Shown here in pieces: positions 1 to 5,564 of a stretch of 6,638 nucleotides of DNA. The stretch is from Cytophagales bacterium (GTDB taxonomy: Bacteria > Bacteroidota > Bacteroidia > Cytophagales > Spirosomataceae). The DNA is taken from the NCBI GenBank assembly GCA_013205605.1, contig JABMMK010000141.1, forward strand, positions 1-6,638. The letters run 5' to 3'. A model generated the notes under the pieces. It saw only the letters and a list, made by a program, of their open reading frames with translations, was not told where the DNA came from and searched no databases. The first letter of the stretch is position 1; the number at the start of each line of letters is the position of its first letter. A program made the position numbers and the translations under genes.

Positions 1-1025
1 GGACTAGTCCGATGTGGATTAATAAATCGCTCAAAATATAAATCCAAATCCACCGGATCCACATCCGTAATCCCCAAACAATAAGCCACAATTGAATTAG
101 CCCCCGAACCCCGGCCCACATGAAAATAGCCCCGAGAACGCGCATAACGAATAATATCCCAGGTAATTAAAAAATAAGCATTAAAACCAAGCTCATTAAT
201 AACCTTTAATTCCTTCTCAACCCTCGCCTTAGCCTCTCGGTCCGAACGCGGATACCGATACCGCAATCCCTCATAAGCAAGCTTAGTCAAAAGAGCCAAA
301 TCATCCTCCGAACTTGACCCAAAAAGTACCCGATTTTTAGGCCGTTTAAAATCAAATTCAAAGGAACAATCCGCTAAAATTCGTTCCGACTCCTCCAGCA
401 AAAATGGATAATCTTGGCAGTAATCTGCCAACTCATCCTGCGAGTACATACGCTCATCTTCCTGAGCTTGCGCGTCCACAGAAAGTTTACTCAGTAGCGT
501 ATTTTCATCGATTGCACGCAGCAAACGATGCATCGAAAAACCCCGCTTGTCCAAAAACGTAAAGGGCTGACACCAAACCGTCTTATCCCAATCCTTTTCC
601 TTCCACAAACGGTTGCGATCACTCGCCCGTACCCCCCAACGCTCATACTCACCTAAATTTTTGAGTTTTTTTTTACGAACCCAAGGGAAAATAGTCCACA
701 CTTCCGCCCATTCCGGCGGACGCTCAGGCCAAGGTTCTTTAGCCAACAAATATGTAGAGGCAAAAGCATTAATCTGCGCCATGCCTTGGGCATTCCGAGC
801 GAGACATATATACATCAACGTATGATTGTTTCTGAATTCCATCCCCAACACAGGTTTGATTCCAGCATCTTGGCAAGCCTGAACAAAATCGAACACCCCG
901 GAGGCTCGGTGAATGTCCGTCAACGCCAGCGTTTTTATTCCATACTTCACAGCCGCTTCCACCAATTGCTCCGGCGAAAGCGTTCCATAACGCAAGCTGT
1001 AATAGGAATGGCAATTTAAATACAT
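1..1025 (-). CDS. dnaE: DNA polymerase III alpha subunit, second (error-prone-type) DnaE, N-terminal part
   Basis: This is a C-family DNA polymerase; 341 codons are visible and the gene runs off the window at position 1. The ATG at 1025 lies 2 bp after the stop of the Y-family polymerase gene, so the two are almost surely co-transcribed. The protein opens with a PHP domain: residues 3-18 (LNCHSYYSLRYGTLSP) and residues LALTDIHRASG match PHP motifs I and II in position but not in all metal ligands. Residues 304-311 (GRGSGANS), then ITDVDPVDLDLYFERF and INPHRTS (to 341), are the conserved start of the polymerase catalytic region. In the family these are followed at once by PDFDIDF with two catalytic Asp, which here fall just outside the window. 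GRGS sits near residue 304, against about 360 in E. coli DnaE, so the N-terminal region is compact. From neighbours and length I infer a DnaE2-like lesion-bypass polymerase, not the main replicase; the missing C-terminus prevents proof. Confidence 0.93.
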   Translation of the reverse strand, partial: MYLNCHSYYSLRYGTLSPEQLVEAAVKYGIKTLALTDIHRASGVFDFVQACQDAGIKPVLGMEFRNNHTLMYICLARNAQGMAQINAFASTYLLAKEPWPERPPEWAEVWTIFPWVRKKKLKNLGEYERWGVRASDRNRLWKEKDWDKTVWCQPFTFLDKRGFSMHRLLRAIDENTLLSKLSVDAQAQEDERMYSQDELADYCQDYPFLLEESERILADCSFEFDFKRPKNRVLFGSSSEDDLALLTKLAYEGLRYRYPRSDREAKARVEKELKVINELGFNAYFLITWDIIRYARSRGYFHVGRGSGANSIVAYCLGITDVDPVDLDLYFERFINPHRTS

Positions 1026-1027
1026 GT

Positions 1028-2218
1028 TTATTCGTCCGTTTTAGCAGGTAATCGATTTCTCCGTTCTCCGCTCCCCATGAATCCACTAGCCCTTAAAATA
1101 GAAAAATCCCCATAGCGATTTCTTAATTTGTCCATCGCCCCATACAAAGGCACCAGCCGAGCACCCTCATCAAAAATCTGCAACTGCTCCTGCCCTTGCC
1201 ATAGTTTTGAAAAGCGAACGCCAATAAGTCGGATCAATAAACGTCGATCATACAGTTTTTCAAAAAGCTCCTGAACCGCAGGAATCAGTCGGTGATCACT
1301 GGCCGAAGCAGGAATACTGATTTGTCGGGTATGCGTGTCGAAATTCGAGTACCTCAACTTCACCGTCACACAAGCCGTGCATTGCCCAAGCTTACGTAAA
1401 TCATACGCTAATTGCTCCGTCAACGAACCCAAAATGCGGCGCAACAAAACCACATCCGTACTATCTTGTTCAAACGTGATTTCCTTCGACAAAGACTTCT
1501 GCTCAGAATAAGGAACTACAGGCCTCAAATCAATCCCATTAGCCCGCTCCCAAAGAACAATCCCCGATTTCCCAAAAGTCTTTTCCAATATTTTCAAAGG
1601 CATCTGACTCAAAGTACCCACCTGAACAATGCCCATATTACGCAAGGTTTGAGAAGTAACCGCACCGATCATCGGAATCTTCCCCACCGGCATGGGGGCT
1701 AAAAATGATTTTTCATGCCCCGATAATACCTGAAATTCACCCGCCGGTTTAACATGATTGGTCGCCACTTTTGACACGGTCTTGTTGACCGATAGCCCAA
1801 AAGACATTTGCAAACCAATCTCCTTTTTTATCCGATTTCGAAGGTCTTGAGCAAAAGCATAAGAACCAAAAAAACGTTCCATACCCGTCATATCAAGGTA
1901 AAATTCGTCAATAGAAGCCTTTTCAACCAAAGGAGCTCTCCCCATAATTAACGAGGTCACCGCCTCTGAATGTTGGGTATATGCATCAAAATCCCCTCGC
2001 AGGACAATCGCATCTGGGCATAATTTCAAGGCCATCTTCATGGGCATAGCCGAACGTACCCCAAAAGCCCGCGTCTCATAACTACATGCCGCCACCACTC
2101 CACGGTCAGACATTCCACCCACAATGACCGGCTTTCCCACAAGCCTAGTATCACGGAGACGCTCCACCGAAACAAAAAAACTGTCCAAATCCATGTGCAC
2201 AATGGCGCGTTCCTGCAT
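1028..2218 (-). CDS. dinB: Y-family DNA polymerase (Pol IV-like, UmuC-like tail)
   Basis: A 396-aa translesion polymerase that copies past damaged bases with low fidelity. The palm keeps all expected acidic residues: D10 in HMDLDSFF and D104-E105 in KASIDEFYLDMT. F15 sits at the steric-gate position that excludes ribonucleotides. YETRAFGVRSAMP (48-60) is the nucleotide-contacting finger motif, and residues 139-158 hold the FGLSVNKTVSKVA...KP palm-thumb segment. The thumb helix-hairpin-helix lies near 179-205 and the little finger from about 240 to 340. QLQIF (345-349) fits the beta-clamp-binding pentamer. It is internal, followed by LYGAMDKLRNRYG, as in UmuC rather than at the extreme C-terminus as in E. 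coli DinB. The protein is longer than DinB (about 350 aa) and shorter than UmuC (about 420). It lies 2 bp upstream of dnaE and is divergent from the XRE/S24 regulator, which suggests damage-controlled expression. Intact catalytic residues argue against an inactive ImuB. Confidence 0.95.
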   Translation of the reverse strand: MQERAIVHMDLDSFFVSVERLRDTRLVGKPVIVGGMSDRGVVAACSYETRAFGVRSAMPMKMALKLCPDAIVLRGDFDAYTQHSEAVTSLIMGRAPLVEKASIDEFYLDMTGMERFFGSYAFAQDLRNRIKKEIGLQMSFGLSVNKTVSKVATNHVKPAGEFQVLSGHEKSFLAPMPVGKIPMIGAVTSQTLRNMGIVQVGTLSQMPLKILEKTFGKSGIVLWERANGIDLRPVVPYSEQKSLSKEITFEQDSTDVVLLRRILGSLTEQLAYDLRKLGQCTACVTVKLRYSNFDTHTRQISIPASASDHRLIPAVQELFEKLYDRRLLIRLIGVRFSKLWQGQEQLQIFDEGARLVPLYGAMDKLRNRYGDFSILRASGFMGSGERRNRLPAKTDE

Positions 2219-2232
2219 AAAATTGGTAGATA

Positions 2233-2264
2233 TTTGGGTATTTTGAATACCTTTCGTAACTTCG
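2233..2264 (+). promoter_or_regulatory. Candidate promoter of the XRE/S24 gene
   Basis: TTTG at 2233-2236, a 20-bp spacer, then TAACTTCG at 2257-2264, which matches the Bacteroidota TAnnTTTG element with one mismatch. The spacer is one base longer than the usual 19. It would give a leader of roughly 55 nt. Two inverted repeats (2237-2251 and 2252-2267) overlap it, which would suit autoregulation. The assignment rests on motif matching only. Confidence 0.28.
2237..2251. promoter_or_regulatory. Short inverted repeat, possible operator
   Basis: GGTATT (2237-2242) and AATACC (2246-2251) are perfect 6-bp arms around a 3-bp spacer. The element lies between the divergent Y-family polymerase and regulator genes, inside the candidate regulator promoter. 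It could be a binding half of a larger operator set or a chance palindrome in AT-rich DNA. Confidence 0.25.
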
Positions 2265-2267
2265 AAA
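2252..2267. promoter_or_regulatory. Inverted repeat TTTCG-N6-CGAAA, possible operator
   Basis: Perfect 5-bp arms TTTCG (2252-2256) and CGAAA (2263-2267) with a 6-bp spacer, the same spacer length as the stronger palindrome at 2277-2300. It overlaps the candidate -7 element of the regulator promoter. The equal spacing suggests, but does not prove, recognition by the same dimer. Confidence 0.3.
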
Positions 2268-2276
2268 AGATTATTA

Positions 2277-2300
2277 ATAAAATTCAGCTACGAATTTTAT
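2277..2300. promoter_or_regulatory. Perfect 9-bp inverted repeat, probable operator of the divergent cassette
   Basis: ATAAAATTC (2277-2285) and GAATTTTAT (2292-2300) are exact reverse complements around the spacer AGCTAC. A 24-bp dyad of this form midway between divergent genes is typical of an operator for a dimeric HTH repressor such as the XRE/S24 protein encoded next to it. Its right arm overlaps the candidate -10 region of the polymerase operon, so occupancy would be expected to block that promoter. Binding by this particular regulator is inferred from position. Confidence 0.5.
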
Positions 2301-2322
2301 CCATTTTAGTTTAATAAGCAAA
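2291..2322 (-). promoter_or_regulatory. Candidate promoter of the dinB-dnaE operon
   Basis: Read on the minus strand, TTTG (2322-2319) is followed by a 19-bp spacer and TAAAATTCG (2299-2291). The second box is a loose match to TAnnTTTG and also resembles a TATAAT-type box. It overlaps one arm of the 9-bp palindrome and would give a leader of roughly 65 nt. It is the only TTTG on the minus strand between the two genes. Confidence 0.22.
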
Positions 2323-2326
2323 TCTT

Positions 2327-3028
2327 ATGAGTACTTTTTTTAATCAAAATCTACGTTTTTTACGCAGCAAAATGTCGGAGAAAACTTCACAAGAAAAATT
2401 AGCTGAACTACTGAATATTAAGAAGCCAACCTTAGGCTCCTATGAGTCCGGAAGAGCCGAACCTAAATACAGCGATTTGATCCTATTAGCTCAGTTTTTC
2501 AATGTTGAGGTGGACGAATTACTCAAAGAAGATTTAGCCAAAAGAATACCCGGATTATCGAATAAGCCTAAGCTACGAATTTTAGCCACTACGGTAGATT
2601 CAAACAATGAAGAGAATATCGAGATGGTGCCCATCAAGGCTTTGGCTGGTTATACCGCCTCCTATGATGACCTCGAATTCATCCAAGAACTGCCTACATT
2701 CCAAGTCCCTTTTCTACCTCGTAATAAAAAATACCGCGTCTTCCCGATCAAGGGTGAGTCGATGTTACCTCTTAAACCCGACTCCCTCGTATTCGCCGAG
2801 TATGTAGAAGATTGGAAATCCATCAAAGATGATACGATATGCATCGTAGTCACTAAGGAAGAAGGAGTTGTTTTGAAAAAAATCATCAATCACCTAGAGG
2901 CCAAAAGCATTCTGATTTTAAAATCGACCAATCCCATATACGATCCGTATCCCATCTTAGGAGCTGAAATCCAAGAAATATGGAAGTTTGCGGGTTATTT
3001 TCATAGCGATTTCCCTACGAACGAATAG
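2327..3028 (+). CDS. XRE-family HTH / S24 self-cleaving repressor (LexA/CI-like)
   Basis: A 233-aa cytoplasmic transcription regulator. Residues about 6-66 form an XRE helix-turn-helix (SQEKLAELLNIKKPTLGSYE, then SGRAEPKYSDLILLAQFFNV). After a linker, residues about 100-225 form an S24 (LexA/UmuD/CI) domain. The hallmarks of RecA-stimulated autoproteolysis are present: Ala107-Gly108 in KALAGYT as the scissile bond, Ser145 in IKGESMLPL as nucleophile, and Lys184 in VVLKKI as general base, 39 residues later (37 in E. coli LexA). The family is known to repress damage-response or prophage genes until activated RecA triggers cleavage. Here the gene is divergent from dinB-dnaE with operator-like palindromes between, so I infer that it controls these polymerases and itself. 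It is not a canonical LexA, which has a winged-helix N-terminus. No Shine-Dalgarno precedes the ATG; the start is supported by the HTH beginning within the first residues. Confidence 0.92.
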   Translation: MSTFFNQNLRFLRSKMSEKTSQEKLAELLNIKKPTLGSYESGRAEPKYSDLILLAQFFNVEVDELLKEDLAKRIPGLSNKPKLRILATTVDSNNEENIEMVPIKALAGYTASYDDLEFIQELPTFQVPFLPRNKKYRVFPIKGESMLPLKPDSLVFAEYVEDWKSIKDDTICIVVTKEEGVVLKKIINHLEAKSILILKSTNPIYDPYPILGAEIQEIWKFAGYFHSDFPTNE

Positions 3029-3085
3029 AAAGCCAAAGCCTTCAAAAACATATCTCTTCGCTAAAACACGCGAGTGATCAGCAGC

Positions 3086-3116
3086 TTTGAACTCAATGAT
3101 CGTACCTATACATTAG
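3086..3116 (+). promoter_or_regulatory. Candidate Bacteroidota-type promoter of tex
   Basis: TTTG at 3086-3089, an exact 19-bp spacer, then TACATTAG at 3109-3116, matching TAnnTTTG with one mismatch. It lies in the 97-bp gap between the XRE/S24 gene and tex. A start point a few bases downstream would leave a leader of only about 5 nt before the ATG at 3126. The motif fit suggests tex is transcribed on its own; readthrough from the regulator gene remains possible because no clear terminator separates them. Confidence 0.42.
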
Positions 3117-3125
3117 CCAAAAATC

Positions 3126-5240
3126 ATGTCCAACCTATTTTCCAAAATATCGAGTGCGCTTCAAATCAGCGAGAACCAAGTACGAAAAACCATCGCTTTG
3201 CTAGATGAGGGAGCCACAATACCTTTTATCTCTCGCTATCGAAAAGAAATGACCGGAAGTTTGGATGAAGTTCAGGTAGCTGCTATTCGTGATCTAAGGG
3301 ACCAATATGTGGAATTGGAAAAACGGCGTGAAGCTATTCTAAAATCCTTGTTAGAGTTAGAAAAACTGAGCCCGGAATTAGAGAAAGCAGTACGAGCGGC
3401 TGAAACATTAGCCAAACTAGAAGATATCTATTTGCCCTACAAACCTAAGCGTAAAACCCGTGCGATGGCTGCCCGTGAAAAAGGTTTGCAGGAACTGGCT
3501 GATAAATTATACCAACAAGGCCTTGTTGCCCCAGAAGCATTAGCGGTTGCTTACCTGGATCAGGTGGCGAACGTCGATGAAGCCCTTGCCGGAGCCCGGG
3601 ATATTTTGGCTGAAGAAATGATGGAAACAGCGGAAGCTAGAGAGGAAGCTAGGAATTTATTTACTCGTAAAACGACCGTAAAGTCGAGCATCGCCAAAGG
3701 AAAACAAGAAGCGGGAATTAAATACAAGGACTATTTCGATTGGTCGGAATCTCTCGCACAAGCCCCTTCACATCGGATTTTAGCTTTGTTTAGAGGAGAA
3801 AATGAAGGTTTTTTAAACCTGAGCTTGTTGGGGCCCGATGAAGAAGTCCTTACAAAACTTGAGCGCAGATTCATCACAGGCAATAATTCCTGTGCCAAGC
3901 AAGTGGAAATGGCCATTCAAGATGGATATAAGCGCTTATTAATGCCTGCGATGGAAACGGAAGTACGAGCGGAAGCTAAAAAACGAGCCGATGAGAACGC
4001 GATCCGGGTATTTGCTGAAAATATCAGGCAATTACTTTTAGCCGCTCCCTTAGGCCAAAAACGTGTTTTAGCCCTAGACCCAGGATTTAGAACAGGATGC
4101 AAAGCCGTGTGCCTGGACGAGCAAGGAAGCTTATTGGCCAATACAGCGGTTTACCCTCACACAGGTCCTGGGCAAGCTTCCGAAGCGGCTGAAACCATTA
4201 AAGATTGGGTGAAAAAATACCAAATTCAGGCAATAGCCATTGGGAATGGAACAGCGGGAAGAGAAACGGAAACTTTTGTTCGTAACTTAAATTTGAACGG
4301 CGTACATATTATTATGGTGAACGAAAGCGGCGCTTCTATCTATTCTGCCTCCGAAGTCGCAAGAGATGAATTTCCAGATAAAGATGTGACCGTTCGGGGC
4401 GCTATTTCTATCGGTCGTAGACTCATGGATCCACTCGCTGAGTTAGTCAAAATTGACGCAAAATCGATCGGCGTTGGCCAATACCAGCATGATGTGGATC
4501 AAAAGAAATTACAAGCATCGTTGGACGACACGGTGGTGTCATGTGTCAATTTAGTTGGCGTAGAACTCAACACCGCCTCCAAACAGATTTTATCTTATGT
4601 TTCAGGCCTAGGTCCCCAACTGGCTCAAAATATTATTGACTACCGGACAAAAAATGGTCCCTTTGTCAAGCGTTCTGACCTTAAAAAAGTGACAAGGTTA
4701 GGAGAAAAAGCCTTTGAGCAAGCCGCGGCTTTCTTGCGTATCCGACATGCGAAAAACCCCTTAGATGCGAGCGCCGTTCACCCTGAGCGCTATGAAATAG
4801 TCGAAAAAATGGCCAAAGATCTACATTGTAAAGTCGCTGATCTGTTGGCAGATGAGTCGCTGCGCAAGCAAATTCAATTAAGCCAATATGTAACGGCAGA
4901 TGTGGGGATGCCCACATTAAGCGATATCATTTCAGAATTGGCCAAACCCGGCCTCGACCCACGCGAAAAGTTTGAGGCTTTTGAATTTGCCGATGGAGTA
5001 AATAATATCAAAGATTTACGGATTGGCATGACCTTGCCTGGGATTGTGACCAACATTACCAATTTTGGGGCTTTTGTGGATATTGGGGTGCATCAAGATG
5101 GCTTGGTGCACGTAAGCCAACTAGCCGACAAGTTTGTCAAGGATCCCAATGAGGTAGTTAAAGTATCTCAAAAGGTGATGGTGCGTGTCACCGAAGTGGA
5201 TGAAGCAAGAAAGAGAATTGCGCTCAGCATGAAGAGCTAA
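3126..5240 (+). CDS. tex: Tex, RNA/DNA-binding transcription accessory protein
   Basis: A complete 704-aa Tex protein, a conserved bacterial nucleic-acid-binding factor related to the eukaryotic elongation factor Spt6; its exact role is unsettled. Domains in order are the helical N-terminal region with the hallmark GATIPFISRYRKEMTG (29-44) and LEDIYLPYKPKRKTRA (98-113). Next comes a YqgF/RuvC-like fold with LALDPGFRTGCKAV (315-328), IGNGTAGRETE (372-382) and NESGASIYSASE (399-410). Tandem helix-hairpin-helix segments follow (about 481-540, with SGLGPQLAQNII and GPFVKRSDL). A C-terminal S1 RNA-binding domain (about 634-703) contains GIVTNITNFGAFVDIG and DGLVHVSQLADKFV. The length is close to that of short Tex proteins (about 720 aa in Bacillus); the protein ends directly after S1 without the tail seen in some Proteobacteria. 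The start is set by the family's N-terminus. No frameshift or lesion is seen. It is probably a single-gene unit with its own promoter. Confidence 0.97.
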   Translation: MSNLFSKISSALQISENQVRKTIALLDEGATIPFISRYRKEMTGSLDEVQVAAIRDLRDQYVELEKRREAILKSLLELEKLSPELEKAVRAAETLAKLEDIYLPYKPKRKTRAMAAREKGLQELADKLYQQGLVAPEALAVAYLDQVANVDEALAGARDILAEEMMETAEAREEARNLFTRKTTVKSSIAKGKQEAGIKYKDYFDWSESLAQAPSHRILALFRGENEGFLNLSLLGPDEEVLTKLERRFITGNNSCAKQVEMAIQDGYKRLLMPAMETEVRAEAKKRADENAIRVFAENIRQLLLAAPLGQKRVLALDPGFRTGCKAVCLDEQGSLLANTAVYPHTGPGQASEAAETIKDWVKKYQIQAIAIGNGTAGRETETFVRNLNLNGVHIIMVNESGASIYSASEVARDEFPDKDVTVRGAISIGRRLMDPLAELVKIDAKSIGVGQYQHDVDQKKLQASLDDTVVSCVNLVGVELNTASKQILSYVSGLGPQLAQNIIDYRTKNGPFVKRSDLKKVTRLGEKAFEQAAAFLRIRHAKNPLDASAVHPERYEIVEKMAKDLHCKVADLLADESLRKQIQLSQYVTADVGMPTLSDIISELAKPGLDPREKFEAFEFADGVNNIKDLRIGMTLPGIVTNITNFGAFVDIGVHQDGLVHVSQLADKFVKDPNEVVKVSQKVMVRVTEVDEARKRIALSMKS

Positions 5241-5264
5241 TTGGCAAGCTCTATTGATTTTTGA

Positions 5265-5316
5265 TACCGGAGAAATATCGCCTACCCCATTAAGGGGCAA
5301 ACCATATTCTCCGGTA
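5265..5316. terminator. Composite hairpin between convergent genes, possible bidirectional transcript end
   Basis: TACCGGAGAA (5265-5274) pairs perfectly with TTCTCCGGTA (5307-5316). After one bulged A the stem continues with TAT/ATA, and the loop holds a second hairpin, CCCC (5285-5288) with GGGG (5294-5297). It sits 25 bp after the tex stop and about 17 bp beyond the stop of the convergent metal-binding gene, a natural place for a shared terminator. Neither strand has a T-run directly after the stem, so it is not a standard intrinsic terminator. A dispersed palindromic (REP-like) element is the main alternative. Confidence 0.45.
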
Positions 5317-5332
5317 CCTAACATCATGACAT

Positions 5333-5545
5333 TTACTTTTTAGCCAATTTCAACTCCATGGTGCACTCAGGACATTTGCCTTTTTTAGCATAGGTTTTAG
5401 TCCCTTCGCACTTCATTGGACAGAAATAAGCTTCTTTTTTGTCCCCTGCAGTTTCCTTTTTTTTAACTTTCGTTGCTTCTTGCTGTTGAGCCATCGCTCC
5501 AAACATTCCTGCCATCAAAGTGGCCATTAACATCATTTTTTTCAT
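5333..5545 (-). CDS. Small secreted heavy-metal-binding-domain protein
   Basis: A 70-aa protein. Residues 1-19 are a signal peptide: MKK, a Met-rich hydrophobic stretch, and AMA before Q20 as probable signal peptidase I site. A Lys-rich linker follows (about 20-38), then a heavy-metal-binding domain from 40: YFCPMKCEGTKTY...KGKCPECTMEL. The usual domain reads YxCPMHP...PGKCPxCGMxL; here C42, C58 and C61 and Met44 and Met63 are kept, His is replaced by Lys45, an extra Cys46 is present, and Gly of CGM is Thr62. I infer a periplasmic or surface-exposed soft-metal (copper, zinc, cobalt or similar) binding protein. The gene is 19 bp downstream of a TonB-dependent receptor gene on the same strand, which supports co-transcription. 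The start is fixed by the signal peptide; the leader is A-rich without Shine-Dalgarno. Related domains are common in CusB/CzcB efflux adaptors and P-type ATPases, but nothing else of such a system is in view. Confidence 0.88.
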   Translation of the reverse strand: MKKMMLMATLMAGMFGAMAQQQEATKVKKKETAGDKKEAYFCPMKCEGTKTYAKKGKCPECTMELKLAKK

Positions 5546-5564
5546 GTTGAATTTATTTTTATGT

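Noticed and set aside
1..10. GGACTAGTCC perfect palindrome at the window edge
   Set aside because: It lies inside conserved DnaE codons (HRTS followed by Pro), which explain the sequence.
769..1086. Open reading frames across the dnaE start on both strands (769-1086 minus, 786-1019 plus)
   Set aside because: Both overlap the conserved PHP-domain coding sequence in another frame, resemble no family and have no independent support.
1412..1702. 96-codon plus-strand open frame antisense to dinB
   Set aside because: It is fully embedded in conserved polymerase coding sequence, with Arg/Gln/Asn-rich low-complexity translation typical of an antisense shadow.
3029..3125. Possible terminator after the XRE/S24 gene (TCGC...GCGA, TGATCA)
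   Set aside because: Arms are only 4 bp with an 8-bp loop and no T-run; it is too weak to call.
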